Shown here: positions 36,557-45,534 of the stretch, one piece after another
How positions within the stretch are numbered: the stretch's first letter is position 1
Layout of the letters: each line of letters starts with the position of its first letter
Assembly: GCF_028278985.1 (NCBI RefSeq)
Contig: NZ_JANQTA010000018.1
Coordinates: forward strand, 1 to 64,000
Length of the DNA stretch: 64,000 nucleotides
DNA from: Candidatus Nitrosopumilus sp.
GTDB lineage: Archaea > Thermoproteota > Nitrososphaeria > Nitrososphaerales > Nitrosopumilaceae
Reading direction: 5' to 3'
Made by a program: the position numbers and the translations under genes
Notes under the pieces: model-generated
The model's input: the letters and a program-made list of their open reading frames with translations, nothing else
What the model was told of the DNA's origin: nothing
The model's database searches: none

Positions 36557-38179
36557 GTGTCATCTCAGTCACGAATAGAAATCCAAGGACAGGCACCATT
36601 CAAACAATCTGGTGTCTATGAAGCACAAATTGCCATTGCTGAAAGCAAACCTTCTGATGATGCAATTAAAACAAAACAATTCCAATCATTATGGCGAGGA
36701 AACTATCATCTTAGAGTCAAAGATGGAACCTTTACTGAAACACTTGGTTCTCCTGATAATCCTTTACCATCTTCAATTGAAAATCTTGATAAAATTTGGG
36801 TTATTGTAACTGATCTATTTTCTGCACTAAATTCTGTATTTGAAGTTCCATTAGCAAGACCTGGAAAAGAATCAAAACCAGCACCAACTCCAAAACCTGA
36901 AACAAAAACTACTGAGACACCAAAACCAAAACGAACAACAAAAACTGTTTCATCTCAAGGAGTAGCAGGTCCACCCGGTGACAAAGGTTCTCCTGGACAA
37001 CAAGGTCCAGCTGGAGATAAAGGTCCTATGGGTCCACCGGGGCAACAAGGTCCACCAGGACCAAAAGGTTCTGAAGGTCCAAAAGGTCCACCCGGTGACA
37101 AAGGTCCAACTGGAGACAAAGGATCTTCTGGTGACAAAGGTTTAGCTGGTGAAAGAGGTCTTACTGGCGATAAAGGAATTACTGGTGACAAAGGTGACAA
37201 AGGTGATAAAGGAATTACTGGTCCTCCTGGAGAAAAAGGAGAGAAAGGTCCAACAGGACCAATTGGCGATAAAGGTCCAGGCGGATTAAAAGGTCCTCTT
37301 GGAGAAAAAGGAGAGAAAGGTCCAACAGGTCCACCCGGTGATAAAGGAGTTTCTGGTTTACGTGGTCCTCCTGGAGAAAAAGGAGAGAAAGGTGCAGCTG
37401 GTCCAGCTGGCGATAAAGGATTAACAGGTCCTGCAGGTCCACCCGGAGAAAAAGGTCCGACCGGACAAGCAGGTGTTCAAGGTGAAAAAGGAATTCAAGG
37501 AGGTCCTGGACCCATTGGAGAGAAAGGTCCAGTTGGTTCACAAGGTGATAAAGGTCCTAATGGTCCACCAGGTCCTCTTGGCGATAAAGGATTAACAGGT
37601 CCAACAGGTCCACCCGGTGATAAAGGTCCTATCGGTCCACCCGGTCCAATTGGAGAAAAAGGAAACAAAGGTCCTGAAGGACCAATTGGAGAAAAAGGTC
37701 CACAAGGTCCACAAGGTCCTGCAGGCTCTAAAGGATTAACAGGAGTTCCAGGTCCACAAGGAGAGAAAGGTGACAAAGGTGCAACTGGTCCTGTAGGAGA
37801 AAAAGGATTAACAGGTCCAACAGGTCCACCCGGTGATAAAGGTCCTATCGGCCCACAAGGTTCACAAGGTGAAAGAGGTCCTGCCGGTCCATCGGGAGAA
37901 AAAGGTCCACAAGGTCCACAAGGAATTCAAGGTCCACAAGGTGAAAGAGGTCCAACAGGTCCGATTGGTTCTGTAGGTGAACAAGGTTCTGTAGGTGAAC
38001 AAGGTCCTGTAGGTCCAGCTGGTCCAAGAGGTCCACCAGGTCCACCCGGAGAAAAAGGGCCAGCAGGTGGAATGTCTCCAGAACAAAAAGCAATTTTTAA
38101 AGAGTTGTTAGAAATTTTAACAAACAAAAATATTATTTCAACAGAAGAACAAATCAAACTAATGAGTTATCTTTACTAA
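36557..38179 (+). CDS. Collagen-like Gly-X-Y repeat protein
   Basis: 540 residues from a GTG. Residues 1-100 form a folded domain of unknown family with aromatic strands. Residues 100-134 are a Pro/Lys/Thr linker. Residues 135-503 are 123 uninterrupted Gly-X-Y triplets, rich in GPP, GDK, GEK and GPT. A 37-residue helical tail follows. The frequent KGD/KGE and GEKGEKG patterns give the inter-chain salt bridges that stabilise bacterial collagens without hydroxyproline. I see no signal peptide or sorting motif, so its location is unclear. The protein probably trimerises into a rod. The short head and tail may drive trimer registration. Confidence 0.93.
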   Translation: MSSQSRIEIQGQAPFKQSGVYEAQIAIAESKPSDDAIKTKQFQSLWRGNYHLRVKDGTFTETLGSPDNPLPSSIENLDKIWVIVTDLFSALNSVFEVPLARPGKESKPAPTPKPETKTTETPKPKRTTKTVSSQGVAGPPGDKGSPGQQGPAGDKGPMGPPGQQGPPGPKGSEGPKGPPGDKGPTGDKGSSGDKGLAGERGLTGDKGITGDKGDKGDKGITGPPGEKGEKGPTGPIGDKGPGGLKGPLGEKGEKGPTGPPGDKGVSGLRGPPGEKGEKGAAGPAGDKGLTGPAGPPGEKGPTGQAGVQGEKGIQGGPGPIGEKGPVGSQGDKGPNGPPGPLGDKGLTGPTGPPGDKGPIGPPGPIGEKGNKGPEGPIGEKGPQGPQGPAGSKGLTGVPGPQGEKGDKGATGPVGEKGLTGPTGPPGDKGPIGPQGSQGERGPAGPSGEKGPQGPQGIQGPQGERGPTGPIGSVGEQGSVGEQGPVGPAGPRGPPGPPGEKGPAGGMSPEQKAIFKELLEILTNKNIISTEEQIKLMSYLY

Positions 38180-38228
38180 TTTACAAAAATAATTTACAAA
38201 AATAATTTACAAAAATAATTTACAAAAA
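38177..38228. repeat. Four perfect copies of a 13-bp repeat after the collagen-like gene
   Basis: TAATTTACAAAAA is repeated four times, with the stop codon of the collagen-like gene forming the start of the first copy. A partial fifth copy follows. The unit is AT-only apart from one C. It may be simple slippage DNA or a termination region. Confidence 0.95.
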
Positions 38229-38341
38229 TAATTTTAGTTTAGAATCTTTTTTAAAAATAAATGCGCAGTTTACTTTAAGGAAATATTTGAAAAAGGTAAA
38301 CAATTCGCCGTCTAATGACGATTGTTAATTTTTTGACGAGA

Positions 38342-38560
38342 TTATCGTCTTTTTGCTGCTTTTCTCTTTGGAGCGGCTCTGCGTTTAGCTGCCTTTCCCT
38401 TTGGAGCTGCTTTTTTAGCTGCAGTTTTTCTCTTTGGAGCTGCCTTTCTTTTTGCGGCTTTTCTCTTTGGAGCTGCTTTTTTAGCTGCAGTTTTTCTTTT
38501 AGCTGCCTTTCTCTTTGGAGCTGCTTTTCTCTTTGGAGCGGCTTTTCGTTTAGCTGCCAT
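38342..38560 (-). CDS. Lys/Ala/Arg/Pro-rich histone H1-tail-like protein
   Basis: 72 residues built almost only of A, K, R and P with a few T and G, in repeats of the APKRKAA and AAKRK kind. This is the composition of the C-terminal tail of eukaryotic H1 and of small bacterial H1-like proteins (Hc1, AlgP-type). It should bind DNA or RNA in an unstructured state. It starts at ATG 38560. The reverse frame of this repeat is Ser/Cys/Leu-rich and is not a real gene. No other histone gene is in the window. Confidence 0.75.
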   Translation of the reverse strand: MAAKRKAAPKRKAAPKRKAAKRKTAAKKAAPKRKAAKRKAAPKRKTAAKKAAPKGKAAKRRAAPKRKAAKRR

Positions 38561-38676
38561 TAGTGAATCGACATTTTCATTGTTTTTCAGTGGTTAAACT
38601 AAAGAAATTTACACAAACTGATTACTATTTGTCAAGTAATTTTTTACAAAAAAAATTGATTTGATCGATAATTTTT

Positions 38677-38883
38677 TCAATAAACACTTTCTGCAGATGG
38701 TCTGCGACCTTGTAACCAGCTTGTTTTACCACAAACTGTGCATTTGTACTTCCTTCTACGCTTGTAAGTAGCCATGTTTGGAAGAAAAACTAATTCTTGT
38801 TTTGTTTTTGTCATGCAAAATTTGCACCAACGATGTTCAATTTCTTGATCCATGATCGCTTCTTTTCTAAACTTATGCTCCAC
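38677..38883 (-). CDS. Small zinc-ribbon protein (about 58-68 residues)
   Basis: Two CxxC pairs (CKFC near residue 20, CTVC near residue 49) with a very basic middle (YKRRRKYK) fit a ribosomal or RNA-binding zinc ribbon. An ATG at 38853 (MDQEIEHRWC) is a likely start; the upstream ATG at 38883 overlaps the GTPase gene by 11 nt. It probably shares the transcript of the DRG GTPase. No firm ribosomal protein name fits. Confidence 0.7.
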   Translation of the reverse strand: MEHKFRKEAIMDQEIEHRWCKFCMTKTKQELVFLPNMATYKRRRKYKCTVCGKTSWLQGRRPSAESVY

Positions 38884-39982
38884 GTGTTTTGATAATTGTC
38901 AAAACATCTTCGTCTTGTAAAATATGTGTTAAACCAACTCTTTGTCCACCAAACTTTACACTTTTCCCCCACACCATTCCATATCTGAATTCTCTTTTCA
39001 TTCTTCTATGCAATTTATTACAAACGTCTTCAACTGAATCTCCTTCTCTTGCAATAAGTGGTTCTTTGTAATCAGTCTCTCCACCTTTTGGCCGCATGTA
39101 AATTCGAATGAACTTTAATTTTCCATAAATTTTTTCTCGCAACGCTTCAATGTTAATGTCTGAATTAGCTGACACTTCAATTACATCTGATTTTATTTTT
39201 GTTTTAAGCTCTGTTAAGAATTCCTTGTCAACTAAATCGATTTTGTTTAAGACTGTTAATGCTTTAGAATAACTAATGTTTCCTGCAATGAAATCTGAAA
39301 GTTGTTCTGATGTAATATCTTCTCTGATTACAACTCTAGCACTAACAATTCCATAAAGATGTAAAATATCTTTAAGATGTTTTTCAGTAATCTTTGTCAT
39401 CTTGACTTGTTGTGCAACTGCAATACCTCCCATCCCTGCTTTTTCAATTGTTAGATTTGGAGGAAGTTGGTTTAATCTAATTCCAATATTTCCTAATTCA
39501 TTCACTAGAACATCTTCGTGGTATGGTTGGAATACGTCTAAGACAAGTAGTACTAAATCAGCAGTTCTTGCTACTGAGAGAATTCTCTTACCTAGTCCTT
39601 TACCTGTAGATGCCCCTTTGATAATTCCTGGAAGGTCTAGAACCTGAATGTTTGCTCCTCTGTAATTCATCATTCCGGGAACTACTGTTAATGTGGTAAA
39701 CTGAAATGCCCCAACAGTAGATTTTGCTCCTGTCAATTTGTTAAGTAATGTGGATTTTCCTACACTTGGCAATCCGATAAAAACTACAGTCGCATCTCCT
39801 GTTCTTCGAACATCAAACCCATCTGATTTCATGCCTGATTTTTTGGCGACATTTTCTTCTTGCTCTCGTTTTAATTTTGCAATCTTTGCTTTGAGAAGAC
39901 CTAGATGATGTTCAGTAGCTTTATTGATTTGTGTTCTTGCCATTTCATCTTGGATGGCTTTGATCTTTTCAGGAATTCCCAT
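38873..39982 (-). CDS. DRG-family GTPase with TGS domain
   Basis: 369 residues. An N-terminal helical region with KATEHHLGLLKAKIAKLKRE leads to G1 GLPSVGKSTLLNKLTGAKS, G2/G3 with FTTLTVVPG and DLPGIIKGAS, G4 NKID and a C-terminal TGS domain (about residues 295-369, ending LTIIKTRGA). DRG proteins act in translation with partner proteins. A zinc-ribbon gene follows it on the same transcript, and it starts at ATG 39982. Confidence 0.92.
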   Translation of the reverse strand: MGIPEKIKAIQDEMARTQINKATEHHLGLLKAKIAKLKREQEENVAKKSGMKSDGFDVRRTGDATVVFIGLPSVGKSTLLNKLTGAKSTVGAFQFTTLTVVPGMMNYRGANIQVLDLPGIIKGASTGKGLGKRILSVARTADLVLLVLDVFQPYHEDVLVNELGNIGIRLNQLPPNLTIEKAGMGGIAVAQQVKMTKITEKHLKDILHLYGIVSARVVIREDITSEQLSDFIAGNISYSKALTVLNKIDLVDKEFLTELKTKIKSDVIEVSANSDINIEALREKIYGKLKFIRIYMRPKGGETDYKEPLIAREGDSVEDVCNKLHRRMKREFRYGMVWGKSVKFGGQRVGLTHILQDEDVLTIIKTRGA

Positions 39983-40085
39983 TCTCTATCATTTTTTACT
40001 GAATCTTTTCAAATAAAATCGTACTATTCTTTTAATTTGACAAACCTGCTTCTTACGCAGCAATTATTATTCGGTAATCTAGAGT

Positions 40086-40787
40086 ATGTATGTGAAAAAA
40101 TGTACTTTTGCAGTAGACATTGATGGAACAATTACAGAAAATGGTGGAGGTAGAATCCATCTTGATGCATTAGATGCCCTACGTAGATTAACAAACATGG
40201 GGCATAATGTAATTTTTGTCACTGGACGATCATCTGTTGAAGGATTTCTGTTATCCGTTTTTGGTGGTACCACAAAAGTTGCAGTTGGTGAAAATGGGGG
40301 TTGTATAACACTTGATTCTAATGACCATATCTTACTTGGAAATATTGAAGAATGTAAAACTGCTCTTGATATAATTCAAAATTCCATTGACAATGTAGTT
40401 GAGAAGCCTGTTTTTCCTAGAATGACTGAAGTTGTTTTAGAAAGAACCTTTGATCTAAATGATGCAAGAAAAATTTTATCTGAAAAGAAACTTGACGTTG
40501 AATTATCTGATAGCCAATATGCCTATCACATCAATTCACCTGGAATTGACAAAGGAACTGGATTCAAAGAAATTATGAAAAAAATGTCAATTAACTCTGA
40601 TGATGTTATTGCAATAGGTGATAGCGCTACTGATGTCCCATTGTTTAAGGTGGCAAAAACAAGTATTGCATTAGGAAATGCTGCTAATGATGTAAAATCT
40701 GAGGCAAATATCGTGGTTTCTGCAAAGGCAGGAGATGGGGTTTTAGAAGCATTAGATAAATTAGCACCTAAACTATCACAGATGTAA
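40086..40787 (+). CDS. Archaeal phosphoglycolate phosphatase (HAD-IIB)
   Basis: 233 residues. It has motif I VDIDGTITENGG, motif II VTGRSSVEG and motif IV AIGDSATDVPLF, with a type IIB cap. The GGGRIHLDALDALRRL sequence is in the style of the archaeal PGP family. It removes phosphoglycolate or a related sugar phosphate. It starts at ATG 40086 and ends one nt before argS, so both are likely transcribed together. Confidence 0.88.
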   Translation: MYVKKCTFAVDIDGTITENGGGRIHLDALDALRRLTNMGHNVIFVTGRSSVEGFLLSVFGGTTKVAVGENGGCITLDSNDHILLGNIEECKTALDIIQNSIDNVVEKPVFPRMTEVVLERTFDLNDARKILSEKKLDVELSDSQYAYHINSPGIDKGTGFKEIMKKMSINSDDVIAIGDSATDVPLFKVAKTSIALGNAANDVKSEANIVVSAKAGDGVLEALDKLAPKLSQM

Positions 40788-40788
40788 G

Positions 40789-42672
40789 ATGACTTTCAGA
40801 GCAATTTTAGACGAGGTTGAAAATAATCTAAAGAAAATTTTGTCAGATCTATCTGCTGCCGAAGTTAATTTTACAGTTGAACCTGCAAAACCAGGCTTTG
40901 GTGATGTCAGCTCTAATATTTCATTTCTCTTGGCAAAACAACTCAAAAAAAGTCCTAAAGATATTGCAGAAATGATTTCTCAAAAATATCAAGAATTACC
41001 TAAAACACTGGTCTTAAAATCTGAACCACATCCTTCTGGATATGTTAATTTTCTTGCAAACTGGGATAAACTAAATCAACTTATTCTATCTGAATCTAAT
41101 CTTCCTGAATTTGGTAGTGTAGACCTTGGAAAAAATTCTACTATTGTTGTAGAACATACCAGTGTAAACCCAAACAAAGCATTGCACATTGGGCACGTCC
41201 GAAATATCATTATCGGCGATACTGTTTCTAGAATTCTTAGAAAAGCCAATTACAATGTCAATGTTCTAAATTACATTGATGATTCTGGCCTTCAAGTTGC
41301 AGATATTATTGTTGGATTCAAACATTTTGGATTTGATCAAGAGCCACCTGATGGTAAAAAATTTGATCATTACTGTGGAGATGATGTTTATGTTAAGACC
41401 ACTGAAAAATATGAGCAGGATTCAAATCTTGAAGAAATTAGAAAAAATATTCTAAAAGAATTAGAAGATGGTGATTCAGAAATTGCACAATTTGGGGACA
41501 AAATTACCCGTCGTGTTCTATCAAACCAATTAGAGACCTGTTGGAATTTATCCGTCTCTTATAACTGTCTAAATTTTGAATCACAAATAATTCGTTCAGG
41601 TTTATGGTCCAAAATCTTTGAAAAACTCAAAGAAATGAATCTGGTAGAGTTTGAAAATGAGGGTAAAAATCAAGGTTGCTGGGTAATTCGTGGAGAAGGA
41701 AAAGAAGAAGATAAGGTAATAGTCAGAAGTAATGGAACTGCAACCTATATTGCAAAAGACATTCCATATGCTGCATGGAAATTAGGTTTACTTGAAGATC
41801 CATTCCATTATTCAAAATATGAAAAAGAACAACCTTTCTCAAAACTCCTTTGGCAAACTACTCTAAGTAACGGTGAAGATTCTCAAAACTTTTCAGGTGA
41901 AAAAGTAATCACTGTAATTGATTCTCGTCAAGCTCGATTACAGAATATCATTACTTCTCTGATGGGAAAATTCAAATCAGTTCCTGATGCATATGTTCAT
42001 CTTGGATACGAATCAGTTACACTAAGTTCTGATACTGCAAAGACTTTGGGATTGGAAACAGATGGAAAACAAGCTCAAATGTCAGGACGAAAAGGACTGT
42101 ATGTAAATGCAGATTCTGTTTATGATTTACTAAAGAAAAAAACAATTGAAGAAACAAAAACACGTCATCCTGAAATGTCTGATAATGAAATTAATCAAAT
42201 TGCACACAACGTTGCAGTAGGTACCTTACGATATGAGATGATTAAACAAGATTTAGACAAAATCATTGCTTTTGATCTTGGAAAGTCTCTTAGTCTTGAA
42301 GGCGATACTGCCCCATACATCCAGTATACTCATGCACGCGCATCCAGAATTTTGGAAAAAACACAACAAACTCCTTCAATAGATGTTGATTTTTCATTGC
42401 TAAAAGAAAAACCTGAACTTGATTTGGTAAAAACAATTGGATTGTTTGATCTTAATGTTAGAGATGCTGCAAAAAATTTGTCACCTAAAGTTATTTCACG
42501 GTATTGTCATGATTTGGCTGTAGCATTCAACTCTTTTTATGAAAAATCCAAAGTGCTGGATCTTGGAGATGAGAATCTTGAAAAATCAAGATTATGTTTG
42601 GTAAATTCATTTAAAATAACTATTGAGCGGGCATTAGATTTGCTTGGAATAGTTGCTCCTGAAAGAATGTAA
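40789..42672 (+). CDS. argS: Arginyl-tRNA synthetase
   Basis: 627 residues of class I type. The N-terminal Add-1 domain is followed by VEHTSVNPNKALHIGHVRN (HIGH box), YIDDSGLQVAD, and near residue 440 SGRKGLYVNAD in the KMSKS position. The C-terminal anticodon-binding domain carries QYTHARASRIL and ends PERM, as in other ArgRS. It starts 1 nt after the PGP gene stop. Confidence 0.95.
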   Translation: MTFRAILDEVENNLKKILSDLSAAEVNFTVEPAKPGFGDVSSNISFLLAKQLKKSPKDIAEMISQKYQELPKTLVLKSEPHPSGYVNFLANWDKLNQLILSESNLPEFGSVDLGKNSTIVVEHTSVNPNKALHIGHVRNIIIGDTVSRILRKANYNVNVLNYIDDSGLQVADIIVGFKHFGFDQEPPDGKKFDHYCGDDVYVKTTEKYEQDSNLEEIRKNILKELEDGDSEIAQFGDKITRRVLSNQLETCWNLSVSYNCLNFESQIIRSGLWSKIFEKLKEMNLVEFENEGKNQGCWVIRGEGKEEDKVIVRSNGTATYIAKDIPYAAWKLGLLEDPFHYSKYEKEQPFSKLLWQTTLSNGEDSQNFSGEKVITVIDSRQARLQNIITSLMGKFKSVPDAYVHLGYESVTLSSDTAKTLGLETDGKQAQMSGRKGLYVNADSVYDLLKKKTIEETKTRHPEMSDNEINQIAHNVAVGTLRYEMIKQDLDKIIAFDLGKSLSLEGDTAPYIQYTHARASRILEKTQQTPSIDVDFSLLKEKPELDLVKTIGLFDLNVRDAAKNLSPKVISRYCHDLAVAFNSFYEKSKVLDLGDENLEKSRLCLVNSFKITIERALDLLGIVAPERM

Positions 42673-42735
42673 TGTCCCAGGACGTGCACTACACGAATGC
42701 TGGCTGTCGCCCTGGGTTGTTGGCGTGCAAACCAA
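42673..42735 (+). ncRNA. GC-rich structured RNA candidate downstream of argS
   Basis: A block of about 60 nt is roughly 60% G+C in an AT-rich intergenic region. CCCAGG near 42677 can pair with CCTGGG near 42712, closing a stem around a GACGTGC...GCTGGC core. It does not fold as a tRNA and lacks C/D or H/ACA boxes I could fix. It may be an sRNA or a leader element of the following cbiX gene. The strand is not certain. The rest of the gap to cbiX is AT-rich and shows nothing else. Confidence 0.35.
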
Positions 42736-42896
42736 TCAATATTTAGCGAGTTAAACTAGGCCAAAAATGTTTAGAATTTTTTTCTACATCTCATGCCTAA
42801 ACTATATAAATTGGATGAACCATCCGATAATATAAGTATCTCAGTTTTTCTACACTTCCTAATGTACTTCTGTGTTTTATTTTTCTGGTGGGAGTT

Positions 42897-43646
42897 ATGA
42901 AGCACGGCATATTGATTATTGACAGGGGAAGCAGAGAGCAAGATGTAAGAGATGAACTCTCAGACATTTGTAGTGAATTAAAGAAAAGCGGCACATACCA
43001 GTACACTGGATTCTGCTTTCTGGAGGTGGTTTCTCCCTACATCAAAGATGGAATATCTGATGCGCTAAAACACAACCTTGACCGCCTTACGATTGTGCCT
43101 TATTTTCTATATCCCGGTAGAAAATGGAAGCTTGCAGTAAAGACTGCTATGGAATTTCAAAAGAATACTGCTACAGAGATTGTCATAACAAAACCGTTGA
43201 ACTCACATCCTGCAATGGCAGAACTTGTGAATCAAAGAATAGTTGAGGCAATAGACCTCCATGCAGTTGCTACACCAAAAGATAAAATCGATGTGTTGAT
43301 TATAGGGCATGGGAGCATGGATCCTGATGCAAAAACTGCATTACAGTATGTCAGAGACAAACTTCAGAGAACTTACAAAACAGTACAACATTGTTTTTTG
43401 GAAATAGAACAACCTAACATAAAACAAGGAATAGAAATATGCCAAAAAAACAACTCTCAAACACTTGTTGTGATGTTGTATTTCTTACACCGAGGCGCTC
43501 ACGTGAAATACGACATTAACCATGACCTTGATCCTGTAATGAAATCATCAACCATTAAACAAATCATAACAACCAAACATCTTGGTGCAGATCCTAAAAT
43601 AATCGATTTAGTAGATGAGAGAATATGTCAGGCAAACAGTATTTGA
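42897..43646 (+). CDS. cbiX: CbiX-type sirohydrochlorin chelatase, two-domain
   Basis: About 250 residues. Two halves of similar fold are visible. The second keeps the chelatase histidines (IGHGSMD near residue 140 and LHRGAHVKYD near 200). In the first half the equivalent places read IDRGSRE and YPGRKWK, so both His are replaced. It inserts Co or Fe into sirohydrochlorin. Start ATG 42897 follows GGTGGGAG; a GTG at 42888 is possible. Codon use looks somewhat richer in G and C than in the neighbours. Confidence 0.85.
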   Translation: MKHGILIIDRGSREQDVRDELSDICSELKKSGTYQYTGFCFLEVVSPYIKDGISDALKHNLDRLTIVPYFLYPGRKWKLAVKTAMEFQKNTATEIVITKPLNSHPAMAELVNQRIVEAIDLHAVATPKDKIDVLIIGHGSMDPDAKTALQYVRDKLQRTYKTVQHCFLEIEQPNIKQGIEICQKNNSQTLVVMLYFLHRGAHVKYDINHDLDPVMKSSTIKQIITTKHLGADPKIIDLVDERICQANSI

Positions 43647-43784
43647 TGTGAAAACCAATTTTTGTAATGCGAGATTTGGCTTAAAAGTTTGATATTTAAA
43701 AACTACTCTTATTTTATGAACTGATGCCTAAAAATACTAACATTATAGATTCAATCTTAAATAAAATCTCGTTTGAATTACTGA

Positions 43785-45227
43785 ATGAATGATCTGGGGA
43801 AGTGGTTTCCTTATTCTAACAAACTTCGATTAACCGGATTTGTAATTGGACCTATTATCTTTACAATAATTCTCTCCTTTCCAATCGAGGAATTGACATT
43901 TGAGGCCAAACTTGTGTTGGGTTTAGCTGCATGGATGGCAATTTGGTGGGGAACTGAGGCCATTCCATTTTACGTTACAGCTTCAATTCCATTTTTTGTT
44001 TTCCCCATTCTTGGCGTAGCAGAAATTGATAAGGTAATTTCTGCATATGGTGACAAGTTAGTGTTTTTGTTGATGGGTGGTTTTCTTGTTGCAAAAACAA
44101 TTGAAAAAGTGAATCTTCACAAGCGATTTGCATTAAACACTCTAAAAGTAGTTGGAACTAAACCAAAAAACATTGTTTTTGGATTTATCATTGTTACAGG
44201 ATGTCTTAGTGCCTGGATTACAAATACTGCAACAACTTTACTAATTCTCCCTATTGCAATTGCGGTAATTTCCCAAGTAGATGTTGCACAGAAAAAACAA
44301 TTTGCAACTTGTCTTATTCTTTCTGTTGCATATGCAGCAAGTCTTGGTGGAATGTCCACTTTAATTGGTACTGCACCAAATGCATTATTTGCATCATTAA
44401 GTGAATCCTTAGCAAATGTTGAAGTTATTTTCTTTGATTGGATGCTAGTCGGTGTTCCATTAAGTGCAGTTTCTCTTTTAGTTTTGTGGATATACATGAC
44501 AACTTCAACAAAATTAGATAACAAAAAACCAGTACTCAAAAACAAAAATATCATTACAGAAGAACTGAAAAAACTTGGAAATTGGAGCAAAAATGAAAAA
44601 ATTGTTTTGATAATTTTTGCTGCAACTGCTATTGCTTGGGTAACTAGAGGGTTATTTTGGAAAGACTTGGCTCCTTTTGTAGGAGATCATGTGATTGTTC
44701 TTGTTGCAGTAGCTGCATTATTGTTACTTCCTTCAGGCAACAAGAGAGAACGATTACTGGATTTGAGGACTGCTAGTAAAATTCCATGGGGTGTATTGAT
44801 ATTGATTGGTGGTGGTTTAGCTTTGGCGAGTGGCTTTACTGCAACTGGTCTTGATACATGGATTGCAGATAAGATGTTGTTTATTGGGGATCTTGATTAT
44901 TTCCTGATTGTTCTAATTATTGTGACAATTACTATGCTGACTAGTGAACTCATGAGTAACACTGCAGTGGCAGCTTTACTGTTGCCAATAATGGCTGTCT
45001 TGGGTAGTGCCAGTGAATTAGATCCTATCTTGTTTATGGCACCTGTTGCGTTTGCAACTAGTTATGGATTCATGATGCCTGTAGGAACTCCACCAAATGC
45101 AATTGCGATAGGAAGTGGTCATGTTTCAATTCGGCAAATGGTTCGATATGGACTTCCATTTGATCTAATTTGTATTCCAATAATCACAGTAATGATGGTG
45201 ATTTTACTACCATTAGTTTGGGGATAA
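43785..45227 (+). CDS. SLC13/DASS-family sodium-anion symporter
   Basis: 480 residues with about 11 membrane segments. The two family signatures are present: ITNTATTLLILP near residue 145 and MSNTAVAALLLP near residue 390, together with GTAPNAL and GTPPNAIAIGSG in the two halves, the Na+/carboxylate-binding clamps. It imports dicarboxylates, citrate or sulfate with Na+; the sequence does not fix the substrate. It starts at ATG 43785. Confidence 0.9.
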   Translation: MNDLGKWFPYSNKLRLTGFVIGPIIFTIILSFPIEELTFEAKLVLGLAAWMAIWWGTEAIPFYVTASIPFFVFPILGVAEIDKVISAYGDKLVFLLMGGFLVAKTIEKVNLHKRFALNTLKVVGTKPKNIVFGFIIVTGCLSAWITNTATTLLILPIAIAVISQVDVAQKKQFATCLILSVAYAASLGGMSTLIGTAPNALFASLSESLANVEVIFFDWMLVGVPLSAVSLLVLWIYMTTSTKLDNKKPVLKNKNIITEELKKLGNWSKNEKIVLIIFAATAIAWVTRGLFWKDLAPFVGDHVIVLVAVAALLLLPSGNKRERLLDLRTASKIPWGVLILIGGGLALASGFTATGLDTWIADKMLFIGDLDYFLIVLIIVTITMLTSELMSNTAVAALLLPIMAVLGSASELDPILFMAPVAFATSYGFMMPVGTPPNAIAIGSGHVSIRQMVRYGLPFDLICIPIITVMMVILLPLVWG

Positions 45228-45282
45228 TTATCTACAATTTCAACTTGAAAACCCATACAGTTTTGTATTTTCTTTTAATTTA

Positions 45283-45534
45283 ATGACTATGGGACATGAG
45301 GATTTCTTTGAGCAGCAATTAATTGAATTTACTTTTTGGGAAGATGGCTCTGAGAAAACTTTGGTAAAATATGATGGGTTTGAATTATTGCCTCCACATC
45401 TGAAAGAAGAATTGGATAAAAATCCATCTGAAATAATGTTAAAAGGTAAACATTGGAAAATAGTAGAAATTAATCGTGATCTTCGTGCTCATGGAAAAGG
45501 AATGCATGTTAAAATCAGACTTGATTTAGGTTAG
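45283..45534 (+). CDS. Unknown 83-residue protein
   Basis: Small soluble alpha/beta protein without cysteines. Segments QLIEFTFWEDG and GKHWKIVEINRDLRAHGKGMHVKI suggest a beta-barrel-like domain. It may be conserved among relatives, but I recognise no family. It begins at ATG 45283 and overlaps the convergent membrane gene by 20 nt. Confidence 0.6.
   Translation: MTMGHEDFFEQQLIEFTFWEDGSEKTLVKYDGFELLPPHLKEELDKNPSEIMLKGKHWKIVEINRDLRAHGKGMHVKIRLDLG

Noticed and set aside
36955-38157. Several long reverse-strand and out-of-frame ORFs in the collagen-like gene, rich in Pro/Gly/Leu
   Set aside because: They are mirror readings of the 9-bp periodic Gly-X-Y DNA. The plus-strand frame has an unbroken collagen pattern and proper ends.
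38177-38228. CRISPR-like or attachment-site repeats
   Set aside because: The units are contiguous, 13 bp, low complexity and lack spacers; no integrase is nearby.
38315-38563. Plus-strand Ser/Cys/Leu/Trp-rich ORF opposite the H1-tail-like gene
   Set aside because: It is the complement of the Ala/Lys/Arg repeat. Its composition is not that of a sensible protein.
42673-42735. tRNA gene
   Set aside because: No T-loop TTCGA context, no acceptor pairing of 7 bp at tRNA distance, and no anticodon stem.
43730-43793. 22-codon ORF just before the SLC13 transporter gene
   Set aside because: It is very short, overlaps the start of the transporter gene and has no motif or ribosome site.
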